A DNA stretch of 64,000 nucleotides, from the NCBI RefSeq assembly GCF_004000925.1, contig NZ_BIME01000001.1:682001-746000 (forward strand), in the 5' to 3' direction. Numbering within the stretch: the first letter of the stretch is position 1; the number at the start of each line of letters is the position of its first letter. The position numbers and the translations under genes were made by a program. Shown piece after piece: positions 1 to 8,677 of the stretch. The stretch is from Paenibacillus illinoisensis NBRC 15959. GTDB lineage: Bacteria > Bacillota > Bacilli > Paenibacillales > Paenibacillaceae. Below the pieces are notes generated by a model, which was given only the letters and a program-made list of their open reading frames with translations, did not search any database and was not told the origin of the DNA.

Positions 1-49
1 GAAATGATCTCTGCTGTATTAAAAAAGTATGGACATCATCATTTCAATG

Positions 50-694
50 CTACCTTAACGGATAGAGCAGTAGGATCGGTTCTTTGATTAGTGTCTCTTG
101 GAACAGATAATTATGATCGGCTCCTACAATACACAGAATTCTCTTATTCGGATTCGAATCCATTGTGTTTTTCACCCGCTGAATCATGATTTGATTACGC
201 ACGACCCAGCGAATGTTGTGAGCTGTTGGATTGATCTCGTTTAACCATTCATATTTCAGGCGGGTCATCTCATCAAACTCCACCGAATTGAAGGGGATGT
301 CTCCAGCTGCATGTGTACTCATTTGTTTGAAAAACCATCCATCGTCGATCTGCTGCAATTCTTCACGCCGCTCTTTGGAGTAACCTCCAAATGGATCGAA
401 ATTATTCCACACATCTAGTTCAAACCAGTCAATGGGTACAAATTCAATCTGGTTTTCCTCACATAATGGAAATATGAGCTCCCAATATTCGCTTGCCGGC
501 TCTCCCCAATATCCCTTATTATTGCTGTCCTCGATGTATTTCTGCCAGCTTAACGGATGTACTTCTCCGCATATGATATCCGGTTTAAATTCAGTTATAA
601 GAGATTCGTATAGGGCGAGTGAACAATTATATTTTTCTCTCAATTCCGGATTATGGATGGTTCCAAGTATACCTACAACAGTCATTTCCCTCAC
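50..694 (-). CDS. TraB/ChaN-like hypothetical protein
   Basis: A 214-residue soluble protein with no signal peptide or membrane segment. It opens with GILGTIHN, has KPDIICGEVHPLSW near residue 40 and ends with CIVGADHNYLF near residue 190. This spacing of a GT-x-H motif, an acidic GE-x-H strand and a C-terminal GA-x-H motif recalls the TraB/ChaN/erythromycin-esterase-like fold, but I infer that from motifs only. The terminator-like hairpin at 713-730 lies just upstream and separates it from the GntR gene. Function unknown. Confidence 0.7.
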   Translation of the reverse strand: MREMTVVGILGTIHNPELREKYNCSLALYESLITEFKPDIICGEVHPLSWQKYIEDSNNKGYWGEPASEYWELIFPLCEENQIEFVPIDWFELDVWNNFDPFGGYSKERREELQQIDDGWFFKQMSTHAAGDIPFNSVEFDEMTRLKYEWLNEINPTAHNIRWVVRNQIMIQRVKNTMDSNPNKRILCIVGADHNYLFQETLIKEPILLLYPLR

Positions 695-708
695 CTTCCT
701 CTATCAAA

Positions 709-730
709 ATAAGCTGCCCGTTGAGGCAGC
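709..730 (-). terminator. Short hairpin after the GntR gene
   Basis: On the minus strand GCTGCC, a six-base loop and GGCAGC are followed by TTATTTT. The stem has only 6 bp, so it is a weak rho-independent terminator candidate for the GntR gene. Confidence 0.45.
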
Positions 731-794
731 GTTATATAGTTTTGAAGCATTTGTCATATGAAAATAACCCATACCTTTTTCATAGAAAAAAAGG

Positions 795-1448
795 TTAAAA
801 CTGACCTGTAGCAAGCATACGCTCTCTGGTAATAGGAATGAGAGATAACACAACCTCTTGAGCTGCGTTATAATCATTGCTGGATAAGGCGTGCAGCGTA
901 TCCCGATTAATCCCGATTGCACTGTAGTGTTTGATATGTGGAGTTCGCTTGAAGCGGACGATGGAATACATGTAGAGTTTATCCCGGAAGGAATCAAACG
1001 TGTTCAGCATGACGCCATTGTTCAAGGATTCAACAATCTCCCGCATGAAAAGAAAATGATGTTCGGTATATAAAGGATAATCATTCCTTTTCTCGGCGGT
1101 TCGCTGAACCTCCACATGAGCTGCGAGCGATTCCAGATTTAAATAGATCTCTCGGTTCGGGTTTTTCATCATTTCAAAAGAGTAAAAAAGCATGGATTGT
1201 ATCTGTTCAATTAGATCGAGAAATTCCTTCCCGCCGACATCCTTAACCAAGACACCGCGATTTTTGAGAGCAGTTACATAACCTTCTGATTCAAGACGAG
1301 CAATGGCATGACGAATCGGGGTACGGCTCATTTGGTACTCCTCCGCCAATTCGTTCTCAGATAGCAGGGTTTCGGGCATTAATTCTCCGCAGACCATTCG
1401 CTCACGCAGCATCATATATGCTGTATCGACAAGCGATATTTTGTTCAT
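795..1448 (-). CDS. GntR-family (FadR-type) transcriptional regulator
   Basis: The 217-residue product has an N-terminal winged helix (SENELAEEYQMSRTPIRHAI, about residues 29-48) typical of GntR regulators. A helical FCD-like C-terminal domain follows, which in this family binds a small acid or metal-bound ligand. I chose the ATG at 1448 because AGAAAGGG lies just upstream; an in-frame start at 1514 would add 22 residues and lacks a good ribosome site. It lies downstream of the phn operon and beyond a hairpin (1565-1599), so it may be a separate unit that controls that operon. The ligand is unknown. Confidence 0.85.
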   Translation of the reverse strand: MNKISLVDTAYMMLRERMVCGELMPETLLSENELAEEYQMSRTPIRHAIARLESEGYVTALKNRGVLVKDVGGKEFLDLIEQIQSMLFYSFEMMKNPNREIYLNLESLAAHVEVQRTAEKRNDYPLYTEHHFLFMREIVESLNNGVMLNTFDSFRDKLYMYSIVRFKRTPHIKHYSAIGINRDTLHALSSNDYNAAQEVVLSLIPITRERMLATGQF

Positions 1449-1564
1449 ATCATAATCCCTTTCTCCCATTGATGAGGACTTCATTTGAATTTTAACGCAA
1501 TCTACACATTTCACCCTATATTACCAGTCTTAGAAGAAGTTACGCAACCAGACGGAGGCAAGAA

Positions 1565-1599
1565 GGAGTCCGAGCACTGTATTCCAGTGTCTGGACTCC
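1565..1599 (-). terminator. Hairpin ending the phn/phosphatase operon
   Basis: GGAGTCC..CACTG pairs with CAGTG..GGACTCC around a five-base loop, with an internal mismatch bubble. The minus-strand tail TTCTTGCC is a weak U-tract. The plus-strand side carries ATTTTATT, so it could act in both directions. It sits seven bases after the phosphatase gene. Confidence 0.55.
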
Positions 1600-1605
1600 A
1601 TTTTA

Positions 1606-2610
1606 TTAAATCAGATATTTGTTTTGAAGAGCTATCCTTTGCTCTGAGGTAATGCCTAGTCCCTCAGAAAGATACTGCTCGAAAGACCCGTAGTTCTCAT
1701 CGATTGCTTCGAGTGCAGCCTGGATGAAGGCCGCTTTCATCATTTCCGGGATCGCTCCCTGTAGTTCAGGCATTTGATCCATATATTTCTGATAGTCCTT
1801 GTTGCTTCCCGATAGGAAACGCTGCATGAGTCCGTCCACCGCGAGATTCGTTAGCTCGTAGTCTTCAATAACAACTTCTCGCGGCACACCCAAGGTGAGA
1901 AGAATCAATGCACATACAACTCCGGTTCGGTCTTTACCCGCGGCACAGTGGAATAAGGAAGTATCCCGCTCTTCTTTTAATAGTTCATTTAGGATAAGTG
2001 CACATTTCTCCGTATTTAATATCATGGCTTTGTAACCTGCATGCAGATCATGTCCGATCTTCTGCATTTCCTCCGGACTTGCTTCCGCCATAAAGGGAAT
2101 ATTCGTGTTGATCGCATGACCAATGGCTGGGCTTGGACGGCTGGTTACTTCAAAATCGCTGCGCAGATCACAAATCCAGTCAATGCCTAGCGCGGATGCC
2201 GTTTGCAGGTCCTGCTCACTAAGCTCATGCAGATCAGCAGATCGCAGCAGCATGCCCCAACGGGTCGTGCGGCCATCTTCTGTAAGGTAACCGCCCATAT
2301 CCCGGAAATTAATTACGCCATCCGTGTAGATCATGCGGTCGTTAATGGTTGACACTGACCCATTCGTAAACTTCACATGATAATAGTTGCGGCCAGGAGA
2401 CACCGTTCTCGTAAATACCGCTTCTGCCGGATCAATCTGTATATCCAGCAGCGTGCTGCTGGATTCAATAAATTCCGGACTAACAGAATGGTAAACTGCC
2501 TCCACCTCCATGTTCTCTGCCATATTCCAGGCTAACGCTATCCCGTTATTTTCGCTATACTTAGCCTGAACCGTAGGGCCTTGTTTTAAAAGTGAATTAG
2601 ATGTTGACAT
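1606..2610 (-). CDS. Tyrosine-phosphatase-like protein (dual-specificity type)
   Basis: The 334-residue protein carries the P-loop phosphatase signature HCAAGKDRTG (Cys and Arg of Cx5R, about residue 222) and an upstream general-acid region. It is related to the bacterial PF13350-type tyrosine/phosphoinositide phosphatases. The first 100 residues form a beta-rich, fibronectin-like extension. AGGAGG precedes the ATG at 2610. It is the last gene of the phnD-phnC-phnE-phnE operon (47 bases after the second permease), so it may remove phosphate from an imported organophosphate rather than from proteins. That role is inference. Confidence 0.85.
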   Translation of the reverse strand: MSTSNSLLKQGPTVQAKYSENNGIALAWNMAENMEVEAVYHSVSPEFIESSSTLLDIQIDPAEAVFTRTVSPGRNYYHVKFTNGSVSTINDRMIYTDGVINFRDMGGYLTEDGRTTRWGMLLRSADLHELSEQDLQTASALGIDWICDLRSDFEVTSRPSPAIGHAINTNIPFMAEASPEEMQKIGHDLHAGYKAMILNTEKCALILNELLKEERDTSLFHCAAGKDRTGVVCALILLTLGVPREVVIEDYELTNLAVDGLMQRFLSGSNKDYQKYMDQMPELQGAIPEMMKAAFIQAALEAIDENYGSFEQYLSEGLGITSEQRIALQNKYLI

Positions 2611-2657
2611 TGATCTTCCTCCTCAAATTGATACACAATTTATGAAATTTGAATGAA

Positions 2658-3497
2658 TTAGTTCTGACGTGTTTTTAGCTTCATTTTGTATCGGTTTGCC
2701 ACAAACTCCACGCTGAATACCATGGCGAACACGACCAACCCGACAAATAAAGCTGCTGCAAAGTTATAGGATTTCATGGCATGAGTCATCTCATATCCAA
2801 TACCTCCTGCGCCAACCGCACCAAGAATTGTGGATTCGGCAATACCGCCTTCCAGCTGCAGCACGCACCAGGCAATAAAGGCTGTCTTCACTGTAGGCAA
2901 AATACCCTGCATGACAATCTGCAGCCAGCTGGCACCCGTGGACTGCATCGCTTCGAGTACGCCCTTGTCGATTTCCTCCAGTGACTGGGCAAATACTTTG
3001 ATAAGCATACCTGCAGCAGACACAGCAATCGCAAGCACTCCGGGAAGCGGTCCAAGACCCACAGACACGATAAAGATGAGAGCCCACACGATCGTAGGAA
3101 TCGCACGAAGCAAGGAAGCCGCACTACGAATGATCCAAGCAACGAACGGATGAGGCGTCAAATTGCTTGCAGCCAAGAAGGAGAGAAAGAATGCTACGAC
3201 GATCCCCAGCACCGATCCAAGAATGGCAACTTGCAATGACTCTACAGCCGCGAGCAGGACATGGCGCCAGGCCGAGAAATCAGGTGGAAACATGGTTCCC
3301 ATGTAACCGCCGAGTTTCGTAAAGCCTTGGGCAATCTTGGCATAGTCGAACTGCAGCTGCACGAGACTGAATACAAAAAGCACAGCAATTAGCGGCAGAC
3401 CGATGACTAACAGCTTGTTCCTTTTCGGCTTGGGTGGCTCTGGCATGGAAGTATACAGCGTAAAGGATGGCTTCACTTCGTTCATTCGCATACTCAT
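2658..3497 (-). CDS. phnE: Phosphonate-type ABC transporter permease (PhnE), second copy
   Basis: A 279-residue inner-membrane permease. One hydrophobic segment lies at residues 28-46, and about five more follow from residue 85. The binding-protein-dependent transport loop (EAA-like, around EEIDKGVLEAMQSTGAS, residue 172) docks onto the ATPase. Its ATG overlaps the stop of the upstream permease by four bases (ATGA), so the two are translationally coupled. Two different permeases suggest a PhnE1-PhnE2 heterodimer. Substrate is phosphonate, phosphite or a related phosphorus compound by family; the exact one cannot be read from sequence. Confidence 0.9.
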   Translation of the reverse strand: MSMRMNEVKPSFTLYTSMPEPPKPKRNKLLVIGLPLIAVLFVFSLVQLQFDYAKIAQGFTKLGGYMGTMFPPDFSAWRHVLLAAVESLQVAILGSVLGIVVAFFLSFLAASNLTPHPFVAWIIRSAASLLRAIPTIVWALIFIVSVGLGPLPGVLAIAVSAAGMLIKVFAQSLEEIDKGVLEAMQSTGASWLQIVMQGILPTVKTAFIAWCVLQLEGGIAESTILGAVGAGGIGYEMTHAMKSYNFAAALFVGLVVFAMVFSVEFVANRYKMKLKTRQN

Positions 3498-4285
3498 ATG
3501 ATTCGCTCCCTTACACGATTGGTGATCGTTTCCACAACAAGAACGATAACGAGTACAAGCAGCACGGCCATGCTGGCTTCCTGATACTGAAACAACTTCA
3601 GTTTGGATTGCAGGATAAATCCGAGGCCACCGCCTCCAACCATGCCTACAATGGTGGATGCACGTACGTTGATTTCGAAGTTGTATAAGCTCCAGCCGAT
3701 AAACCCGGGAAGGAATTGTGGAAATACGGCTTGGGACAACACTTGAAAATAACTTCCGCCAGCAGCACGAACCGCTTCTACCTGCCCCATGTCAATCTCT
3801 TCAAGCACCTCGGCAAAGGAACGCGTCAGCATCCCGATCGAGATCAGGATCAGCGACATCGTACCGACTACAGCACCCAGTCCAAACGCTGCAACAAGCA
3901 GAATCGTCCAGATAATGACCGGAATGTTACGAAACAGCGATGTAGCCGCACGAACAAATACCTGAAGGTAAGGATGCGGGCTTGTTGTGGCCGCGGCTAA
4001 AAAGGATAACATCCCTGCTACAACCGACCCGATGACCATCGCTACCACACTCATATAAAGGGTCTGCAGTGCAGGCTCAATGAGCTGGGAAAGCGAAGAA
4101 AGATCAGGTGGAAGAAAATCAAAAAAGATAAATCGGAAGCTCTCTCCTACCCCTGCGAACAAAGCTCCGAATGAAAACTCTGCGCCGATGGAAGACCAGA
4201 TGATAAGAGCCAACAGCACGATAAAGAACAATATCGTCTGCGTGCGTTTCATTTTTCGGGCAGATTGCAACTGAGCCGCATTCAT
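3494..4285 (-). CDS. phnE: Phosphonate-type ABC transporter permease (PhnE), first copy
   Basis: A 263-residue permease with about six membrane segments and an EAA-like loop (LEEIDMGQVEAVRAAGGSYFQ, near residue 160) matching that of its neighbour. It begins one base after the stop of phnC, a tight operon junction. It is clearly paralogous to the second permease (similar FRNIPVIIW and LRAIPTIVW segments) but divergent in sequence. It should form the membrane channel together with the second permease. Confidence 0.9.
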   Translation of the reverse strand: MNAAQLQSARKMKRTQTILFFIVLLALIIWSSIGAEFSFGALFAGVGESFRFIFFDFLPPDLSSLSQLIEPALQTLYMSVVAMVIGSVVAGMLSFLAAATTSPHPYLQVFVRAATSLFRNIPVIIWTILLVAAFGLGAVVGTMSLILISIGMLTRSFAEVLEEIDMGQVEAVRAAGGSYFQVLSQAVFPQFLPGFIGWSLYNFEINVRASTIVGMVGGGGLGFILQSKLKLFQYQEASMAVLLVLVIVLVVETITNRVRERII

Positions 4286-4286
4286 G

Positions 4287-5054
4287 TCAGGCTGTCTCCT
4301 TCACTTGGGGATTGGTCTGGTTGTAAATGAGCCGGATCATATCTTCCGTCAGTTCTTCAGGTGTTCCGTCAAAGACCTTGGACCCTTTATGAATGCCGAT
4401 GATACGGGTTGCATATTTCTTCGCGATATCCACCTGATGCAGATTGCACAGGCAGGCAATGCCTTCCTCTTTGCAGATCGTATACAGATAATGCATGATC
4501 GTCTCCGAGGAAGCAGGGTCGAGACTGGCTATCGGTTCATCCGCCAGTATCAAATCCGGCTTCTGCGAAAGGGCACGTGCAATGCCTACTCTCTGCTGCT
4601 GACCTCCACTGAGCTCATCTGCTCTCTTGTACATCTGTTCATGTAAACCAACACGGTGAAGCATGACCTTGGCTGCTTCTGTATCTGCTTTGGAGTAGAG
4701 ACCCAGTGCCCCTTTGAGCGGATTCATGTAGCCTAATCGTCCATGCAGCACGTTATTAAGAACGGATACCCGTGTGACCAGATTATACCCCTGAAAGATC
4801 ATGCCCATATGACGGCGGAGTTCCCGAAGCTTCTTACCCTTGATGCCCATAGTTTCACTGCCTTTAAACTGGATCTTTCCGTTTGTCGGCTCGATCATTC
4901 GGTTCAGGCTTCGCAGCAAGGTGCTCTTCCCGGCGCCGCTCGGTCCAATGACGACAACGAATTCTCCGGCATTAATCGTCAGGTTCAAGTTATCAAGTGC
5001 TTTTGTTCCGTCGGGATATACCTTGGACAACCCTTCCACCTGTAAAAGTGTCAT
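4287..5054 (-). CDS. phnC: Phosphonate-type ABC transporter ATP-binding protein PhnC
   Basis: A 255-residue ABC ATPase of normal length for PhnC. It has Walker A GPSGAGKST (near residue 38), signature LSGGQQQRVGIA (near 149), Walker B LILADEP and an H-loop histidine in LHQVDIA. A ribosome site (AAGGAGG) precedes the ATG. It should energise the two permeases for uptake of the ligand delivered by PhnD. Confidence 0.93.
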   Translation of the reverse strand: MTLLQVEGLSKVYPDGTKALDNLNLTINAGEFVVVIGPSGAGKSTLLRSLNRMIEPTNGKIQFKGSETMGIKGKKLRELRRHMGMIFQGYNLVTRVSVLNNVLHGRLGYMNPLKGALGLYSKADTEAAKVMLHRVGLHEQMYKRADELSGGQQQRVGIARALSQKPDLILADEPIASLDPASSETIMHYLYTICKEEGIACLCNLHQVDIAKKYATRIIGIHKGSKVFDGTPEELTEDMIRLIYNQTNPQVKETA

Positions 5055-5086
5055 GTTATTTCCTCCTTATCTTTCACGTTTGAATT

Positions 5087-6007
5087 CTATTTCTTCAACA
5101 GTTCCTCTGGGGACATATCCAATGCTTTGGCGACTTCCCGGATTGGATCAAAATCACTGTCACTGCCTTCTACAAAACGGGCTGCGCCTACACTTTCGAG
5201 GAATTTAGGGTTTTTTGTATCATAGTCCAGCATAAGCTCACGGAGCTGTGTAACCAATTCTTCTGGCAAGTCTTGACGATAAAGCAGTGGAGCACCGCCG
5301 ACGATCGGATCCGACTCGGCAATTACGCGGAAATCTTCTTCTTTAATAAGTCCTGATTCTGCCATCATCGGCACCATGAGACTTGACGTACCAATCGCAT
5401 CCGCATTGCCGTTTGCCAGTGCAAGCAGTGATTTGTCATGTCCACCAGAGAACGCTACACTGCCGAAAAAGGAATCCAGCTCCTTATTGGAAAGACCCAG
5501 CTCTTTCATCAATGTGGCACGTGGGTACAAATTACCGGAGGTTGATGCCGGATCAGCAAACAAAAAATCTTTTCCTTTAAGGTCCTGTACACTTTGATAT
5601 GGAGAGTCATTACGAACAAGGATGACCGTATTCGATTGTTGATCACTTTCGGAACGAACAAGCAGCTTGGCATTGGCCCGTTCCGTAGCAATGATGTAAC
5701 CAAACGGCCCGATCAGTCCAATTTCGATTTTGCCTGCACGCAGGGCTTCGATGACCATGTTATAATCTTCAGCTACAAAAATTTCAGCAGGGATACCGGT
5801 TGCTTCTGTAATATCTGTTGCTAGCTGTTCCTGGGAACGGTTCATCTCGCCCTCTTCGCTTGGCATAATACCGATTCGGATGACTTCGGGCATTCCACCT
5901 TCACTCGAACTTGAGCTAGCTGAGGCCCCGCATCCCGACAGGATGACAAGCATAAATACAAGCGAGAGGATCAAGCTTTGATAACTTTTGCGTTTACTAT
6001 TTTTCAC
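5087..6007 (-). CDS. phnD: Phosphonate/phosphite-type substrate-binding lipoprotein PhnD
   Basis: The 306-residue product has a lipoprotein signal: a basic start, a hydrophobic core and lipobox LSGC, giving a lipid-anchored Cys near residue 26. A type 2 periplasmic-binding fold follows, with the family's EVIRIGIMPSEE strand, ADPASTSGNLYPR ligand loop and GGHDKSLLALANGNADA segment. I chose the GTG at 6007 because AGGAGGG lies eight bases upstream; the longer reading frame (to 6124) begins with an unlikely non-signal peptide. It is the first gene of the operon and sets its substrate specificity. Confidence 0.92.
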   Translation of the reverse strand: MKNSKRKSYQSLILSLVFMLVILSGCGASASSSSSEGGMPEVIRIGIMPSEEGEMNRSQEQLATDITEATGIPAEIFVAEDYNMVIEALRAGKIEIGLIGPFGYIIATERANAKLLVRSESDQQSNTVILVRNDSPYQSVQDLKGKDFLFADPASTSGNLYPRATLMKELGLSNKELDSFFGSVAFSGGHDKSLLALANGNADAIGTSSLMVPMMAESGLIKEEDFRVIAESDPIVGGAPLLYRQDLPEELVTQLRELMLDYDTKNPKFLESVGAARFVEGSDSDFDPIREVAKALDMSPEELLKK

Positions 6008-6409
6008 AATGTATACCCTCCTGAAATGTGGTTGATTCCATACCGATATTTCTCTGGTACACAAGTAGGATACAAGTTGAATGTAAGAAGAATGATTTGG
6101 TAAATCACCGAATTTGTAAAACATTCAAGGGTATTAGTAGTCCTGAAATTGAATAAACATACTAAATTATGGAATCAATCACTATTTTCAGGGACATTAA
6201 TCGTTGGATTCTGAATGGTAGGAGACGTGTTGACTTACTCATACAAGCGGGATCGTTTCATATCCAAGTATTAAAAAACGAGCAGAAAATGAAGTGGATA
6301 TACCATCTCCCCTCATTGTTTGCTCGTTCATTTAAATGAAATGGAAATATAGCTGTGGAAGTTTTCTGCGATTTTACAATCGTAAGAAATCATTAGCTGC
6401 GTATATTTC
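6008..6409. other. Intergenic region upstream of phnD
   Basis: About 400 bases without a convincing gene. It holds the phnD upstream region, where two related CTTGTAT/CTTGTGT stretches at 6057-6078 could be a regulator site (speculative), and the terminator of the next gene at 6273-6328. Nothing else is recognisable. Confidence 0.6.
6273..6328 (-). terminator. Rho-independent terminator of the 6410-7000 acetyltransferase gene
   Basis: On the minus strand AACGAGCA and an imperfect extension pair with TGCTCGTT across a long loop, followed by TTTTTTAA. It lies about 80 bases beyond the acetyltransferase stop. Confidence 0.7.
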
Positions 6410-7000
6410 CTATTTTCTTTTTACAATTCCATAATAGATCAGATTTTCGTATTGACCCTCTTTCTTCACATGATTCATGAGGACACCTTCCTGGTCCATG
6501 CCAATCTTTTGAAGAACTTTTCCAGATGCCGGATTAGAAGCAAAGTGTCGCCCATATACTTTATGATATTTTTTCACATGGAAAGCAAAATCCAACATCG
6601 CTTGTGAAGCTTCTGTCGCATAACCCTTTCCCCAATACGCCTCACCGATCCAATAAGCAATTTCGCCATGATCATACCGATGATCACAAGATAAGGCTAT
6701 CGCGCCATATAGTGTTCCTGTTGCCCTATTGCAAATCGCAAATTCATAGTGTTTCCCTTTCTCGAAATTTTGTCGGTGATGCTGAATCCAGGATAACGCA
6801 CAATCCAATGTGTAAGGGTAAGGTAACGTAAGCGTGCTTTTATAAATATTGTAGTTGTTACACAGCTCAGTTACGGCGGCAGCATCGGATTCGTCGAACA
6901 ATCTCAGGCACAGCCGCTCCGTAGTCAACGTTTGTTGAATGGCATCATACTGCATGAGGGCTCTCTCTTTCCGCGATGCTTCGCTTTTTATTTCCTTCAT
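6410..7000 (-). CDS. GNAT-family N-acetyltransferase (RimJ/RimL type)
   Basis: A 196-residue cytoplasmic acetyltransferase. The acetyl-CoA-binding motif A is visible as EIAYWIGEAYWGKGYATEA (near residue 130), followed by the conserved N-x-A-S (ASNPASGKVLQKIGM). The C-terminal KEGQYENLIYYGI is typical of the RimJ/RimL group, which acetylates N-terminal amines or antibiotics. The start at 7000 lies five bases after the upstream stop; an alternative ATG at 6955 would lose 15 residues. Substrate unknown. Confidence 0.85.
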   Translation of the reverse strand: MKEIKSEASRKERALMQYDAIQQTLTTERLCLRLFDESDAAAVTELCNNYNIYKSTLTLPYPYTLDCALSWIQHHRQNFEKGKHYEFAICNRATGTLYGAIALSCDHRYDHGEIAYWIGEAYWGKGYATEASQAMLDFAFHVKKYHKVYGRHFASNPASGKVLQKIGMDQEGVLMNHVKKEGQYENLIYYGIVKRK

Positions 7001-7005
7001 AAAAA

Positions 7006-7500
7006 TTATGAGTGGAGAAACTCATGTTTTTTGTTATCCGTTAAGATGATCAGTTTGTGATGATATGGATGCAATCTTTTTTCAAAATCCACCCGATTTC
7101 TCTCAAAATCCCTTGTCCATTTGTACATCATTTTTAACATCTGTACATCAGATGTGTAATGACTCTTTTCAATTCCTAGATTTTGTTTGATAAATCGCAA
7201 GAAAATTCTCATTTTCCGTTTCCACAAGGGTGTATCCAAAAAAATAATTGTATCTGCCATGTCCCATAAGCATCGGTAAGATGCCCGATCCGTTCCTTCG
7301 AATATCCATGCTCCGTGACGGTCAATGTCCTGAATCACCGCAATTTGCTCATCCGGTGTACGTTTATTTCTACCATGAGGTGTCTCATGATGGACTATCG
7401 TATCCAGCTCATACCACGGTATATTTATTTTTTGAGAGATTTCCTTAGCCAATGTCGTTTTGCCACTTGCCACAATACCCAGGATTATAATCTTTTTCAT
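7006..7500 (-). CDS. Small P-loop NTPase/kinase, adenylate-kinase-like
   Basis: A 164-residue protein with Walker A GIVASGKTTLAKEI at residues 8-21, an aspartate-rich strand (ELDTIVHH) and a lid-like Arg-rich segment (WKRKMRIFLRF). It matches the small P-loop family often annotated as AAA ATPase or DNA topology modulation (FlaR-like) protein, fold-related to adenylate and shikimate kinases. The Ala in the P-loop is unusual but tolerated. It may be co-transcribed with the downstream acetyltransferase (five bases apart). Substrate unknown. Confidence 0.8.
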   Translation of the reverse strand: MKKIIILGIVASGKTTLAKEISQKINIPWYELDTIVHHETPHGRNKRTPDEQIAVIQDIDRHGAWIFEGTDRASYRCLWDMADTIIFLDTPLWKRKMRIFLRFIKQNLGIEKSHYTSDVQMLKMMYKWTRDFERNRVDFEKRLHPYHHKLIILTDNKKHEFLHS

Positions 7501-7518
7501 TTAAATCTCTCCTACGAA

Positions 7519-8403
7519 TTACGCTCTTTGGACCGTTCCGAACGAAATTTTCATACTTGGTGCATACGTTAGCCAGGACTCCTGATTGAATCTCTTGGAA
7601 AACGTTAATTCAGCTTCATATTGCTCGCGTGCTTCCTCTGGCTGTAATTCTCTATTCACTAAGTTGTCTAAGCTCTCATCGGAATCATCAGGTTCCTGGC
7701 CAAACCCTTCTTCTCTCAATGAACCAAACAAAGCGCTTTTGCTGTCCATATCCATGTTCTGATCCAAAAAATTAACCTTATCACTCATCCTGCACTCCAC
7801 GTTCTGTAAACCCAATTGACTCATTCGTATAGGCAGCCTTATCCCAATGTTCCCATCCTTACCTGTACGTCTGTAGTCGTTCTCAAATAGCTTTTGCAGG
7901 ACGCCTAACTTCACTATTTGGCTTTGTTCAACACCATCCAGATGACAGTTCGCCATATTACCAATCCAATGTGGTTCGAAACAGATGACCTTTCCTTGAT
8001 CCTTTACACTTCCAATCATCTTCTGTAGGATCACTTCTGAGTTATTCATATGTAATAAAAAAGCATGACTCACGGCAATGTCATACTTCTCTTCTACGTC
8101 TAAATGTTCTATGTCCCCTGATATAAACTCAGTCTGAAACGGAACGTTTGAGAACGTCTCTCTCGCTTCTTTTATCAATTCCTCCCCATTGTCCACTCCC
8201 GTATAGCTTGAACCTTCAGGCAACAATGGAAGAAGTTTAAGACCTAGGTATCCGAACCCGCAACCATAATCAATAATGCTTGCAGGATTGGTGATTTTCC
8301 ACACGCACTGTACAAGAAATTGCAGGTAATCATCATTATAATAGAGCCCCCGCGTATTCCTCAGATATTCAATTTTGTTGTCCCAATAGTATTCAGACAT
8401 CAT
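7519..8403 (-). CDS. Class I SAM-dependent methyltransferase
   Basis: A 294-residue protein with SAM-binding motif I IDYGCGFGYLGLKLL (near residue 40), an acidic loop (YTGVDNGEELI) and motif FISGDIEHL. A C-terminal extension of about 100 residues beyond the Rossmann core is rich in acidic residues and may bind substrate. A ribosome site (GGGAGGGAG) precedes two adjacent ATGs at 8403 and 8400. Target molecule unknown. Confidence 0.85.
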   Translation of the reverse strand: MMSEYYWDNKIEYLRNTRGLYYNDDYLQFLVQCVWKITNPASIIDYGCGFGYLGLKLLPLLPEGSSYTGVDNGEELIKEARETFSNVPFQTEFISGDIEHLDVEEKYDIAVSHAFLLHMNNSEVILQKMIGSVKDQGKVICFEPHWIGNMANCHLDGVEQSQIVKLGVLQKLFENDYRRTGKDGNIGIRLPIRMSQLGLQNVECRMSDKVNFLDQNMDMDSKSALFGSLREEGFGQEPDDSDESLDNLVNRELQPEEAREQYEAELTFSKRFNQESWLTYAPSMKISFGTVQRA

Positions 8404-8456
8404 TCCATGCTCCCTCCCTTTGTACGTTTTTTATAGAACTACTGATATATCGTTAT

Positions 8457-8630
8457 TTACCGTTCTCTCAAATCATCCGGAAGTCTTACCATGAATCGAT
8501 CCTGGTTTCTATGGAATTGATACTGTTCGTATAGTTCATGTGCATCTAATGTTCCGAGTAATCCCATTACATTTTTGAAGCGGTCCGATTGTGTGATTAC
8601 TTCAATGAGTTTCTTGCCTAGGCCTTGTCC
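8457..8630 (-). pseudogene. Remnant of a GNAT acetyltransferase gene (C-terminal part only)
   Basis: Reading the minus strand from 8630 gives 57 codons without a stop. They begin GQGLGKKLIEVI, continue through GTLDAHELYEQYQF and end RFMVRLPDDLRER. This is the acetyl-CoA-binding motif and C-terminus of a GNAT of the 'D-A-H-x-L-Y' group. The upstream half is missing and a TGA (8631-8633) stands exactly where the motif should be preceded by an acidic residue. No start codon or ribosome site is present, so it is a broken gene. Confidence 0.75.
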
Positions 8631-8677
8631 TCAGACGAAATTCATTGCCCCGCTCCTTCGGATATGTTTTGTTCTTC

